A stretch of DNA of 64,000 bases from Eutrophocola salsuginis (lineage in GTDB: Bacteria; Pseudomonadota; Gammaproteobacteria; Pseudomonadales; Pseudohongiellaceae): NCBI GenBank assembly GCA_038147195.1, contig JAYQTB010000004.1, positions 1,364,001 through 1,428,000 of the forward strand. The letters run 5' to 3'. This document shows positions 8,810 to 17,593 of this stretch, in pieces. Positions within the stretch are counted from its first letter, which is position 1; each line of letters opens with the position of its first letter. The translations under genes and the position numbers were made by a program. A model generated the notes under the pieces. It was not told the DNA's origin. It did no database searches and was given only the letters and a program-made list of their open reading frames with translations.

Positions 8810-9289
8810 GTGACCAGACTTTTAAGACATCTCCTCAAGCCACCCATTCGCACTCGGCTGCCCACCCTGCTGTTGATCCTAATTGGGATCATTGCCGGCA
8901 TCATTGCGTGGGGTTACGAGGTCGGCAGTTTCACCGACATGGGACCAGGCTTCGTCCCGCTCATGCTGAGCATCGGATTGGTCCTGCTGGCCGCACTCAT
9001 CCTCTGGCGGGAATGGCGCATCATTCGGGCTTTTTCCGGTGAACTGCCAAAGGTGAGCAATTTTGCCTGGCGCCAGTTCTGCGCGGTCAGCTCCGGTATC
9101 CTAGCCTGGATCCTGCTAGCCGAAAACGCGGGTTTCTTTATCGCCGCCATCGCCCAGGTCGGACTTACCGCCCTGGCTCTGCCCGAACCACGCTGGCGCA
9201 GTGTCCTATTGATGGCCGTGATTCTCGCCATCACTGGGTATGTGTTGTTCGTCGTACAGCTGGGCGTACCACTCGAGGCCATCGGCTGA
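8810..9289 (+). CDS. tctB: Tripartite tricarboxylate transporter small membrane subunit
   Basis: About 159 residues with four hydrophobic segments, the TctB layout. After a basic N-terminus (RLLRHLLKPPIRTRLPTL) come the first helix and the typical TctB loop YEVGSFTDMGPGFVPLMLS. The start is uncertain: an in-frame ATG at 8708 would add 34 residues with no membrane or family character, while the GTG at 8810 gives a normal TctB N-terminus. Its stop overlaps the ATG of tctA by one base. It forms the small membrane subunit of a secondary carboxylate importer with the following tctA and binding protein. Confidence 0.82.
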   Translation: MTRLLRHLLKPPIRTRLPTLLLILIGIIAGIIAWGYEVGSFTDMGPGFVPLMLSIGLVLLAALILWREWRIIRAFSGELPKVSNFAWRQFCAVSSGILAWILLAENAGFFIAAIAQVGLTALALPEPRWRSVLLMAVILAITGYVLFVVQLGVPLEAIG

Positions 9290-10800
9290 TGGAAACGCTG
9301 GGCTTATTGGCCATGGGCTTCGAACAGGCTCTGTCACCGGAAGCACTGCTATTCTGCTTTATCGGCGTCAGCCTGGGCACGTTTATCGGCGTCCTACCGG
9401 GTATCGGCTCGCTGACCACGATAGCACTGTGTCTGCCGCTCACCTTTCATCTAGAACCGCTATTCGGCCTGATCATGCTGGCCGGTATTTTTTACGGCGC
9501 CCAGTATGGCTCTTCCACCGCGTCCATCCTGCTGAATGTCCCCGGCAGCGCACCGGCCGCCATCACCTGCCTGGACGGTTACCCGATGTCCCGCCAGGGC
9601 CGGGCCGGCATCGCCCTGTTCATTACCACCATTGCTTCCTTTGTAGGTGGCAGTTTCGCCATCCTGCTGCTGATCTTTTTTGCCCCGGTGCTGGCGGACT
9701 TCGCTATTAGCTTTTCCGCTGCCGATTATTTTTCCATCATGGTCCTGGCCCTAACCGCCGCGTCGACACTGTCCGTGGGCTCACCGCTGAAGGGCCTCGC
9801 CATGGTCAGCCTGGGCCTGCTGCTAGGCATGGTCGGCACTGACATCAATTCCGGCCAGTTCCGTTATACCTTCGGCATTCCGGCCCTGGCTGACGGTATC
9901 AACCTCGTCGCCCTTGCCATGGGCCTGTTTGGTGTCGCCGAGATCCTTAACAACCTCAGTGAAGGTAACCTACCCCAGGCTGGCAAGGAAAAGATCACAT
10001 TCAAACAGATGCTGCCGACACCAGATGACTGGCGGGCGTTTCGCTTTTCCTGCCTGCGTGGTTCCTTTATTGGCAGCTTCATCGGCATGCTGCCCGGCAC
10101 CGGACCGACCATCGCGACATTCATGGCCTACGCCGGTGAAAAGAAGCTGTCCAAGACACCGGCAAAGTTCGGTCACGGCGCCGTGGAGGGTATCTCGGCG
10201 CCCGAAGCTGCGAACAATGCCTCCGTGCAGGCCGCATTCATCCCCACATTAACCCTGGGTGTGCCGGGCGATGCCATCATGGCGGTCATGCTGGGCGGCT
10301 TGCTCATCCACGGCATTACACCGGGGCCGCAACTGGTCACCACTGACGCGGCCCTGTTCTGGGGTGTGGTGGCCAGTTTCTGGATTGGCAACATCATCCT
10401 ACTGATCCTGAATCTGCCAATGATCGGCCTGTGGGTGAAATTGCTGAGCATTCCTTACCGATTCCTGTTCCCGGCCGTACTATTTCTCATTTGTATCGGC
10501 GTTTACAGCGTAAATAACAACAGTACCGACGTGCTGCTGACCCTGGTATTCGGCATACTGGGCTTTTATTTCAACCGTCACGGGTTTCCGTCTGCGCCTT
10601 TGCTGCTCGGATTTGTTCTCGGCCCCCTGATGGAGGAAAATTTCCGGCGCGCTCTGGTATTGTCGGACAGCAGCCTGGCCACCTTCGCAGACAGACCGAT
10701 CAGTGCCGTGTTCCTGGCAATGACTGCGGTGCTGCTGGTTTTTTCATTCCGGCGCAAGGCTAAAATCAAAAACGAAAACAAGACTCAACCCGCACCATGA
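9289..10800 (+). CDS. tctA: Tripartite tricarboxylate transporter large permease subunit
   Basis: A 503-residue polytopic membrane protein of the TctA family, the main permease of a binding-protein-dependent secondary carboxylate importer. Family hallmarks: GVLPGIGSLTTIALCLPLT near the N-terminus, FYGAQYGSSTASILLNVPG, and the duplicated GMLPGTGPTIATFMAY and EAANNASVQAAFIPTLTLG motifs in the second half. Normal length. It overlaps tctB by one base and the binding-protein gene by four (ATGA), a tightly coupled operon. Substrate is set by the binding protein and is not predictable. Confidence 0.93.
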   Translation: METLGLLAMGFEQALSPEALLFCFIGVSLGTFIGVLPGIGSLTTIALCLPLTFHLEPLFGLIMLAGIFYGAQYGSSTASILLNVPGSAPAAITCLDGYPMSRQGRAGIALFITTIASFVGGSFAILLLIFFAPVLADFAISFSAADYFSIMVLALTAASTLSVGSPLKGLAMVSLGLLLGMVGTDINSGQFRYTFGIPALADGINLVALAMGLFGVAEILNNLSEGNLPQAGKEKITFKQMLPTPDDWRAFRFSCLRGSFIGSFIGMLPGTGPTIATFMAYAGEKKLSKTPAKFGHGAVEGISAPEAANNASVQAAFIPTLTLGVPGDAIMAVMLGGLLIHGITPGPQLVTTDAALFWGVVASFWIGNIILLILNLPMIGLWVKLLSIPYRFLFPAVLFLICIGVYSVNNNSTDVLLTLVFGILGFYFNRHGFPSAPLLLGFVLGPLMEENFRRALVLSDSSLATFADRPISAVFLAMTAVLLVFSFRRKAKIKNENKTQPAP

Positions 10801-11780
10801 ATCCAGTACTCCGCCTGTTAACTCTGACCTTCCTGACCACGCTACTGGCCGGGTGTAGTTCGGAAGACAACGCCACCACAGGCAACGCCGACACGTGGCC
10901 GGATAAGCCTATACGCGTCATTATTCCCTTCGGGCCCGGCGGCCTGGCCGACGTGACCATGCGCCTGGCAGGTGAAGCGCTCGGTCAAGTGCTCGGTGAA
11001 CGACTTGTGATGGAGAATCGCCCCGGTGCAGGCGGAGTTGCCGCCACCACGACCATGCTCAATGCCGATGCCGACGGTTACACTCTAATCGTGTTGACCA
11101 ACGGCACTACCATTGCCGAAACGCTGTTTGAAGACCTGCCCTACACCATTACCGAGGACCTGGTACCCGTTTCCGCCGTTGCCTGGTTCGACCTCGTTCT
11201 CCTGGTCAACCCCGACAGCGGTTACAGCGACCTGCAGACACTGTTGATCGATAGGGGCGACAACCTGCGCATCGCCACCATCAATCCCGGCAGCACCCAG
11301 AATCTGTCTGCGGAACTGTTCAAGTCACTAGCCAGTCGGAACGCCACCATCATTCCCTATCGCACGACGCCGGATGTGCTTGGCGCCCTGCTGCGCGGGG
11401 AAGTGGACCTGGCGATCGACGCCTACACCGCGCTCAAGGGAGCCATCGACAACAACCAGGTCAGACCCATTGCGGTCACCGGTGAAGTGCGCAACCCGGC
11501 CATGCCCGACATACCCACCGCGGCCGAATCCGGCATCACCGATTTCGTCGTGACCGGGTGGAATGCACTCTACGCCAGAACGGGCACCGACACCGCCATC
11601 ATCAACAGGCTCAACACCGAGCTGGCAAAGGTGCTTGCCACCGATGACATAAGGACTCGGTTTGCGGAACTGGGCGTCGAGGCTCGGACCAATTCACCGC
11701 AGGCCATGCAGCAGCGCCTGCTGACCGACATCCAGAAATGGCGCCAGGTGATCGAGGCTGCAGGCATCGATACGTTATGA
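10797..11780 (+). CDS. tctC: Tripartite tricarboxylate transporter substrate-binding lipoprotein (TctC/Bug family)
   Basis: A 327-residue Bug-type binding protein. The N-terminus (RLLTLTFLTTLLAGCSSE) is a lipoprotein signal with a clear lipobox, so the protein is probably tethered in the periplasm. Mature motifs fit the family: WPDKPIRVIIPFGPGGLADV (ligand loop 1), VMENRPGAGGV, and IPTAAESGITDFVVTGW near the C-terminus. Bug proteins usually bind carboxylates such as citrate, aromatic acids or dicarboxylates. The stop overlaps the start of the metal-dependent hydrolase gene (ATGA), suggesting that hydrolase acts on the imported compound. The order B-A-C differs from the common C-B-A order. Confidence 0.9.
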   Translation: MNPVLRLLTLTFLTTLLAGCSSEDNATTGNADTWPDKPIRVIIPFGPGGLADVTMRLAGEALGQVLGERLVMENRPGAGGVAATTTMLNADADGYTLIVLTNGTTIAETLFEDLPYTITEDLVPVSAVAWFDLVLLVNPDSGYSDLQTLLIDRGDNLRIATINPGSTQNLSAELFKSLASRNATIIPYRTTPDVLGALLRGEVDLAIDAYTALKGAIDNNQVRPIAVTGEVRNPAMPDIPTAAESGITDFVVTGWNALYARTGTDTAIINRLNTELAKVLATDDIRTRFAELGVEARTNSPQAMQQRLLTDIQKWRQVIEAAGIDTL

Positions 11781-12589
11781 ACCTGCCCGCGTTGCTGGTA
11801 GATGCGCATGCGCATATTTTCAAGCTGGACATGCCGCTGATCGACAACCCGCGCCATAGACCAACCTACAGTTTCACCCTCGCCGATTATCTGGCCCAGC
11901 TTGATGCCAATCAGGTCGGGTACGGTGTGATTGCCGCCGCCAGCCCCTGGGGTGATTTCAACGACTACACACGCGAGTGCGTGAAAAACACACCGCGCCT
12001 GCGCGGTACTGTCATTCTGCACCCGGAAAAACTGGACCAGTACCCGCTCACCAGGATGACGGAAGAAGGCATACTCGGGATTCGCTTACCGTTCATTGGC
12101 CTGAAAAAATTACCCGACATCCGCTCGCCTGACTACCGGCGCCTGTTCAACGTGCTTGCCGATCATGGCTGGCATGTACACCTGCACGTGGAAGGCCAGC
12201 ATATCCCGGATTTGTTGCCGCACCTGGAAAATGCCGGACCACGCCTGGTGATCGACCACCTTGGCCGTCCGGAACCTGACGGCGTGAAGGATGCCCCCGC
12301 CTTTCGCCTCATCACCGATGCCGTGAATCGCGGCAAGGCCTGGGTAAAAGCCTCCTGCGGTTATCGGATCGGTCCCGTCGCCGAAGAACATTTTCATGCG
12401 TACCTGCAGGAATGCGGACCCGACCGGCTGTTTTGGGCCAGCGATTGCCCCTTTGTCGGGCATGAAGGCAAACTGGAATATGCCGACACCATAAACTGGC
12501 TCGATGAATTAGTGACAGATGAAGAAGCCAGGACAAAAATCTTTGGCACCAACGCCAGGGATTTTTATTTTCCCGATCTCACCGCCTGA
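11777..12589 (+). CDS. Amidohydrolase 2-family metal-dependent hydrolase, LigI-like
   Basis: A 270-residue TIM-barrel hydrolase. Metal and catalytic positions are visible: DAHAHIF (9-15) with the HxH pair, HLHVEGQH (135-142), VIDHLGRP (158-165) and WASDCPF (220-226) with the barrel Asp at 223. This arrangement is shared with 2-pyrone-4,6-dicarboxylate lactonase (LigI) and related lactonases or decarboxylases. The ATG overlaps the TctC stop by four bases, so it is translationally coupled to a carboxylate importer. A lactone or carboxylate hydrolase for the imported compound is the simplest reading. A role in meta-cleavage of protocatechuate or gallate is possible given the dioxygenase at 26 kb, but unproven. 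Confidence 0.75.
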   Translation: MNLPALLVDAHAHIFKLDMPLIDNPRHRPTYSFTLADYLAQLDANQVGYGVIAAASPWGDFNDYTRECVKNTPRLRGTVILHPEKLDQYPLTRMTEEGILGIRLPFIGLKKLPDIRSPDYRRLFNVLADHGWHVHLHVEGQHIPDLLPHLENAGPRLVIDHLGRPEPDGVKDAPAFRLITDAVNRGKAWVKASCGYRIGPVAEEHFHAYLQECGPDRLFWASDCPFVGHEGKLEYADTINWLDELVTDEEARTKIFGTNARDFYFPDLTA

Positions 12590-12600
12590 GTGAGGGGCGG

Positions 12601-13440
12601 TCAGTGGGTTAGCGCGTAGACCGCGAAATTTACCCCCATCCTGATCGACAGGTTTGCCTCGAACTGCGGGTAGCCGGGATCATCGGCCCGCTGCCAGCCG
12701 TCGGCGATATCGTTGTTGAAGGTAATCATTACCATGACGCGGCCGCTGTCATCCAGGATGGCGCGCCACTTTGGTTCAGAACCCCCTTCCCGGTATCCCC
12801 GCGGAAGGTACTGCCAAGTCGGAATCTGCCGCTTGTCGGAAAGATCAAACACCATGTGGAAAACTGGATGATCATCGGGGAGGTCGACGATCGGCCGGTC
12901 GGGGAACACTTTCTGGAGACTCTTGAGAAAGCCGCTCCATTCATAGTCCCCGTAGAAAGAATCACACAACAAAAAACCGCCCTTGAGCAGGTGCTCGCGC
13001 AGTTTTGCCGCCTGGGCATCGGTCAAGTTCCAGCTACCCACCAACCCCGAGATGAGAAAGGGCCAGTGGTAGGTGTCATCGCCGTCGTCCAGGTTGACCG
13101 GTTGCTCCACCGAGCGCACGTTGAGCGTCGTCATACGCTCGAGCAGCATGGCGAAGACGCGATCTCCTTCCGGGTAGTCCACCGACCAAGCCGTGCCGCC
13201 GCGACGCCAGTCTCCCGGTCCGCTGCCAAAGGGGCCGCGCTCGTACTGGGGAAACATGAGGCGACCAACCACGAATTCACCAGGTTCCAGGTAATCCGCC
13301 GGCAACCGGAAACTGTTCCGGCCCCGCTCCATGCTGGGGTATTCGCGCCATGCACTCTGCCCGTAAACATCCACTGCATTCAGGACCAGCCCGCATAACG
13401 ACAGGATCAATGTGTACACAATTCGTCTGCACCGGGCCAT
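12601..13440 (-). CDS. Exported DUF4159 domain protein
   Basis: A 279-residue exported protein. The ATG at 13440 has GGAAG 7 bases upstream and begins a signal peptide (RRIVYTLILSLCGLVLNAV, then DVYGQ). The mature part has DUF4159 landmarks: GEFVVGRLMFPQYERG, LREHLLKGGFLLCDSFYG, DDHPVFHMVFDL, and a C-terminal GVNFAVYALTH. The DUF4159 fold resembles a glutamine-amidotransferase-like domain but its reaction is not known. It converges on the amidohydrolase gene 11 bases away and is divergent from the tandem NTF2 lipoprotein. Confidence 0.75.
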   Translation of the reverse strand: MARCRRIVYTLILSLCGLVLNAVDVYGQSAWREYPSMERGRNSFRLPADYLEPGEFVVGRLMFPQYERGPFGSGPGDWRRGGTAWSVDYPEGDRVFAMLLERMTTLNVRSVEQPVNLDDGDDTYHWPFLISGLVGSWNLTDAQAAKLREHLLKGGFLLCDSFYGDYEWSGFLKSLQKVFPDRPIVDLPDDHPVFHMVFDLSDKRQIPTWQYLPRGYREGGSEPKWRAILDDSGRVMVMITFNNDIADGWQRADDPGYPQFEANLSIRMGVNFAVYALTH

Positions 13441-13575
13441 AGGTCGCTTCCGGAGAAATCTAATTGAGAGCATAACGGTGACGGCATGGGATTGCACTTG
13501 TTACATACTATATGCGCGGGTCTGTAGCGGTTATCATTGGAGCCGCCTGTTCACCATATAAAAGGGGAATGCATT

Positions 13576-14631
13576 TTGAAAAATTCCGCAAACGCGTCGA
13601 TTGTCCTGGTCACTGTCCTGACTACATTGTTCCTGACCGCCTGCGAGACAACGACTTCCATAGGCAACGCATCCGGTACCCGCTCACTCGCACCACCCCC
13701 GGGGCCTACAATATTTGGTGAACCGGTCGTCGTCACCGCACACACCGACCATACCTTTCTGCTCGATATTGGCGCGCCCCAGCAACGCACCAACAAGCGC
13801 ATTGCCTATGACATGTGGCGCAAGCTTATCAATGCTGGCCAGGTGGAAGCGGCAGACCAGTACCTGGCGGAAGACTATATTCAGCACAATCCGTCCTTCC
13901 CGACCGGCAGGGAGGCGGTGAAAGAGATTTTTTCTTCCTTCGTGCCGCGACAGGAAGTGGCGCCGAAAACAGTCCAGGATCCTGTCGTTACCATCATCGC
14001 GGAAGGTGACTACGTTGTGATGGCCTTCGTCACCGAGTATGACGAACCCGACGGCAACGGTACCTACACCTCGACTCATTTCGACATGTACCGATTCGAA
14101 AACGGCATGATCGTGGAGCACTGGGATTCCGGCCAGATCCAGCGTGGCCAGGAAACTCCGGAGTTCGGCAACGGTGGCCCCGTGCCGATCATCGGTACCC
14201 GCGGGCTGGCGCAGCTGGATATGCTCTACAACGACGACCCGCGACTGTTTGAAAACAAGCGCCTGGTATTCGATCTCTGGCGCCACATTCCCGAATCCGG
14301 TGCCGAGGAGCTCGCCGACATCTACATGGATCCTACCTACATCCAGCACAACCCGAACGCGGCCACCGGACGTGAAGGCGCCAAGGCCTATTTCGCCATG
14401 CGGCCCGATACGCCGATCGAAACCACGCTGGAAGATCCCCTTGTAGCACTGGTTGCCGAAGGCGACCTGGTCGTACAGGTGCTTCAGGAAGAACGCCCAC
14501 ACCCAAACAAGCCCGGTGAAATCTATTACGTCGCCTGGTTCGACATGTTCCGTATCGAAGGCGGCCGGGTGATCGAACATTGGGATACCGCATCCAAGGG
14601 TGAACTGCCTGCCGCCATGCAGCAGCAGTAG
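13576..14631 (+). CDS. Lipoprotein with tandem SnoaL/NTF2-like domains
   Basis: About 351 residues. A TTG at 13576 preceded by GGGG is the best start because it begins a lipoprotein signal (SIVLVTVLTTLFLTACETT, Cys in a lipobox). Two homologous halves follow: RIAYDMWRKL..EDYIQHNPSFPTGREAVKEIF in the first and RLVFDLWRHI..PTYIQHNPNAATGREGAKAYF in the second, each ending in a FDMYRFENG or FDMFRIEGG strand and EHWD. These are SnoaL-like polyketide cyclase/isomerase folds with the YIQHNP signature. A catalytic role is possible but the substrate is unknown. It precedes the MatC-like permease by 37 bases. Confidence 0.75.
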   Translation: MKNSANASIVLVTVLTTLFLTACETTTSIGNASGTRSLAPPPGPTIFGEPVVVTAHTDHTFLLDIGAPQQRTNKRIAYDMWRKLINAGQVEAADQYLAEDYIQHNPSFPTGREAVKEIFSSFVPRQEVAPKTVQDPVVTIIAEGDYVVMAFVTEYDEPDGNGTYTSTHFDMYRFENGMIVEHWDSGQIQRGQETPEFGNGGPVPIIGTRGLAQLDMLYNDDPRLFENKRLVFDLWRHIPESGAEELADIYMDPTYIQHNPNAATGREGAKAYFAMRPDTPIETTLEDPLVALVAEGDLVVQVLQEERPHPNKPGEIYYVAWFDMFRIEGGRVIEHWDTASKGELPAAMQQQ

Positions 14632-14668
14632 ACCGACAAGTCATCCCGGTTAACAGGCTGAACCTGTC

Positions 14669-15919
14669 GTGAGCGTCGCCGTTGTTTCACTTTTGGCCCT
14701 TCTACTCTCGCTGGTCCTGTCCATGGGCTCGCGCATCAATGTCGGGCTTATCGCCTTTGCTTTTGCCTGGCTGATCGGGGTTTACCTGGCCGACCTGCCG
14801 GTCGCGACCGTGCTCGGTGGTTTCCCTACCTCACTGTTTCTTACTCTCGCCGGCGTCACCCTGCTGTTCGCCGTTGCTGACTGCAACGGCACACTGGCCG
14901 CGCTGGCAGGGCATGCCATGCATCTCATCCGGGGCAATCGCATGTTGATGCCAATTCTATTCTTCATCATTACAGGCCTGCTCGCCGCAGCGGGACCCGG
15001 GGCCATCTCCGCCATAGCGCTCATTATTCCCATGGCCATGACCATCGGGCGCCGATTGCAGTTGCCGCCATTGCTGGTGGCATTGATGGTCGCCAACGGC
15101 GGTAATGCCGGCAACCTGTCTCCCGTCAGCACCGTCGGCATCATCGCCAATTCGCGTATGGAAATTGCCGGTATCACCGGCGAGGAGATCAAGGTCTTCC
15201 TCGCCAATTTCATCGCACACCTGCTAGTCGCCGCGGGGGCCTACCTGGTTTTCGTGTTCAGGTCCCGAGGCAATAATGACGCCAGCGCCTCCCTGCAAAC
15301 TGAAGCCGCCAGGCTAGACCAACACCAGAAAATGACTGCCCTCGTCATGGCCGCCTGGATAGTTGGCGTAATCGGTTTCGGCCTACATGTGGGATTCAGT
15401 GCCTATGCTGCCGCCTGTATATTGCTTGTCAGCCGTGCCGCTAGCGAAAAAGAAGTGATCGGCATCATGCCCTGGGGTGTCATTTTGATGGTCAGTGGTG
15501 TCGCGACCCTGGTGGCGCTGCTCGACGAGACGGGCGGGATGGAATTGTTCACAGCCCTGCTTTCTGCCATGTCGACTCCCGATACAATTTACGGCGTAAT
15601 CGCCTTCATCACCGGGGCCATTTCCGCCTACAGCAGTACGTCAGGCGTCGTCATGCCGGCATTCCTGCCAACTATTCCGGACCTGGTTTCAAACCTCGGT
15701 GGCGGTGACCCGCTGGCCATCGCCCTATCCATCAACGTGGGTTCGTCGCTGGTCGATGTATCCCCCATCTCCACTATCGGCGCCATCTGCCTGGCGACCG
15801 TGAGTGACCCGGAACAGTCGCGCCGCGTGTTTTTCCAGTTGATGGCCTGGGGTCTCGGCATGACTGTTGTGGGTGGACTGCTGTGCCAGGGCTTTGCGGA
15901 GGTGCTGGCAGGTCTTTGA
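14669..15919 (+). CDS. SLC13/MatC-like dicarboxylate permease
   Basis: A 416-residue polytopic inner-membrane carrier starting at GTG. The N-terminal half (INVGLIAFAFAWLIGVYLAD, then GGFPTSLFLTLAGVTLLFAV) matches the MatC N-terminal family. The repeated re-entrant motifs ANGGNAGNLSPVSTVGIIA and SINVGSSLVDVSPISTIGA are the pseudo-twofold carboxylate and sodium sites typical of ion-transporter superfamily permeases. The expected substrate is a small dicarboxylate such as malonate, but specificity cannot be read from sequence. It lies 37 bases after the tandem NTF2 lipoprotein and probably shares its transcript. Confidence 0.8.
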   Translation: MSVAVVSLLALLLSLVLSMGSRINVGLIAFAFAWLIGVYLADLPVATVLGGFPTSLFLTLAGVTLLFAVADCNGTLAALAGHAMHLIRGNRMLMPILFFIITGLLAAAGPGAISAIALIIPMAMTIGRRLQLPPLLVALMVANGGNAGNLSPVSTVGIIANSRMEIAGITGEEIKVFLANFIAHLLVAAGAYLVFVFRSRGNNDASASLQTEAARLDQHQKMTALVMAAWIVGVIGFGLHVGFSAYAAACILLVSRAASEKEVIGIMPWGVILMVSGVATLVALLDETGGMELFTALLSAMSTPDTIYGVIAFITGAISAYSSTSGVVMPAFLPTIPDLVSNLGGGDPLAIALSINVGSSLVDVSPISTIGAICLATVSDPEQSRRVFFQLMAWGLGMTVVGGLLCQGFAEVLAGL

Positions 15920-16270
15920 AGTGCCGCTACATTTACTGGAAAAATATTTTATATCAGATATTTTCTGGAATTTTTTTTGACTTTTCTGGTATTTTGCCGG
16001 TAGATGCCCGCGGCAGGGAAATCATTTCACGCATCTACAATCCACTTGGCCTGAAATCGGATATTCCCTAAGACCGGCATAAGATCCTAGTCCTTCACAA
16101 AAAGGGACCGGACTGTTATTACGCGAAGAAATTCGAGGAAGCTGACGACATGTTTTGGCGGCTTATCCAATTACGCCATACCCTCGAGCAGTATTACCGG
16201 TAAATGCTGGCGCAGGTGGCTAACCACAAGAATATAACCCTGGTGAAGCAGGGCGAGATTAGCTAGTTCC
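15920..16270. other. Gene-poor gap with a possible protein remnant
   Basis: No gene is supported in these 351 bases. The first part is AT-rich with runs of T (about 15945-15985), possibly a terminator region after the permease. On the plus strand about 16073-16203 is open and protein-like (it includes CYYAKKFEEADDMFWRL and ends EQYYR before TAA) but has no start codon until its middle, so it may be the 3' remnant of a lost gene. Confidence 0.4.
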
Positions 16271-16657
16271 TCAATTGTTTCGGCCAGCGCGGGAAAACAA
16301 TTCCTGACCATCTTCCTTCTTGATCGTGCCAACATTACCCACGTATGGCTCATTGCGGGCACGCCAACCTGTCACCACCACTCTTTCGCCAGCCTGGAGG
16401 GTGTCCTTTCCCCACCCCTGGCGCATGTACATATTTGGGCTCGCCAGTTCCAGATTCCAGTTGTTGGTTGCACCAGCATCGTCCTGGACATCGATATAGA
16501 CCCGCGCATGGGGATTGGACCACTGCACATGTGTAACAGTGCCTTCCAGTTCGATGGGCAAGTCCCGGCTGAACTCCGCATCAAAGGCATGGTGGGCGCT
16601 GGCCGATACCGAGCAAAACAACAAGACGATACCCCACATCAGAAAGGATCGTTTCAT
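16271..16657 (-). CDS. Exported stand-alone DUF6152 protein
   Basis: A 128-residue exported protein with AAGGAG ahead of the ATG. Signal peptide MKRSFLMWGIVLLFCSVSASA gives a mature end of HHAFDAEFS, nearly the same start as the fused protein at 7413-8588. The core (LEGTVTHVQWSNPHARVYID, WNLELASPN, GERVVVTGWRAR) matches DUF6152. It follows the gene for the other half of the fused architecture by 30 bases on the same strand, so the pair is a split version. Function unknown; periplasmic or extracellular. Confidence 0.8.
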   Translation of the reverse strand: MKRSFLMWGIVLLFCSVSASAHHAFDAEFSRDLPIELEGTVTHVQWSNPHARVYIDVQDDAGATNNWNLELASPNMYMRQGWGKDTLQAGERVVVTGWRARNEPYVGNVGTIKKEDGQELFSRAGRNN

Positions 16658-16687
16658 GAAAGGGCTCCTTGTTTGATCTGAAGATGC

Positions 16688-17509
16688 TCAGGGATCAAAA
16701 AATTGCGAAGACATCTCGTTTTCATTGCAGATGAATTCAATCAGGTTCGTGTCAAGCATGATGCCGTGTTGCAATCTGACGGTGAACGGCTCGGTATAGG
16801 AAGCCGGATCCTCAATTGTTACATCGATTGTCATGCGGCCGAAAGAGTCGCGAGAGAAGCGCTCAGTGATTTTTCCGGTATTTGTCAGTGGGCTGCCATT
16901 GACGTCCAGCCACACATCATCCCGAAAACCGGTGGATTCAACCAAGAGCGTATCTCCTTCCCAATGCCCGACTGAATAACCGTACCACCAGGGCAAGGCA
17001 TCCTTGCCAGGTAGCTCCCGACCGTCCAGGAATATTTGCCGTAGGCCGCCATTGCTTTCCCAGATCATGACCATAAGATCTTTGGTCTGCACGATCTTGT
17101 GAGGCTGTGGATGCTTGTGCAATTGCATGTAGCCAATCGGCAGGCAATGGGCGTCAGGGTTATCTTTCATGTTGTCTGCCATGCGCGCTGCCCGCAACTC
17201 CCTGGCCTGGTTGGTATAGGGTAAGCCCTCGGCGAAATTTTCCCCGAGGTCCCAGAACGCCGCCTGTGGTGGCGCCGATGGATCGACATCATCTTCGGGA
17301 GATTGCTGACCGAATGTCGGGTAATTCTCCCAGATTCCAGTGAAATCCGGCGTGTCCCAGGCCGTTCGCGGGGCCGTGGCGTTTAGGTCTGGTTCTCCCG
17401 TGGCCGTCCTAGGCACATCTGGTGTCGGGTACATTGGCCATTGTGACAATGCGGGCAGGCAAATCAGTAACAGGGTACTAGTGCAAACCGATTTGAAGAA
17501 TATTTTCAT
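16688..17509 (-). CDS. Exported protein homologous to the C-terminal half of the fused DUF6152 protein
   Basis: About 273 residues from the ATG at 17509 (an upstream in-frame TTG at 17539 would add ten). The start gives a signal peptide, MKIFFKSVCTSTLLLICLPA followed by LSQ. The mature part has PDFTGIWENYP, CLPIGYMQLHKHPQPHKIVQ, the GHWEGDTLLVESTGF block and an ERFSRDSFGRMTIDVTIEDP segment, all matching proteins found next to DUF6152 and matching the second domain at 7413-8588. No catalytic motif is recognised. It probably forms an operon with the DUF6152 gene just downstream. Confidence 0.72.
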   Translation of the reverse strand: MKIFFKSVCTSTLLLICLPALSQWPMYPTPDVPRTATGEPDLNATAPRTAWDTPDFTGIWENYPTFGQQSPEDDVDPSAPPQAAFWDLGENFAEGLPYTNQARELRAARMADNMKDNPDAHCLPIGYMQLHKHPQPHKIVQTKDLMVMIWESNGGLRQIFLDGRELPGKDALPWWYGYSVGHWEGDTLLVESTGFRDDVWLDVNGSPLTNTGKITERFSRDSFGRMTIDVTIEDPASYTEPFTVRLQHGIMLDTNLIEFICNENEMSSQFFDP

Positions 17510-17593
17510 AATAAAGAATGTTTTGATTGTTTTGTGCAAGATACTCGAAAAACCCTGCCGGCAAAACCATTGTGACCAGCGGGGAGGCTCCTT

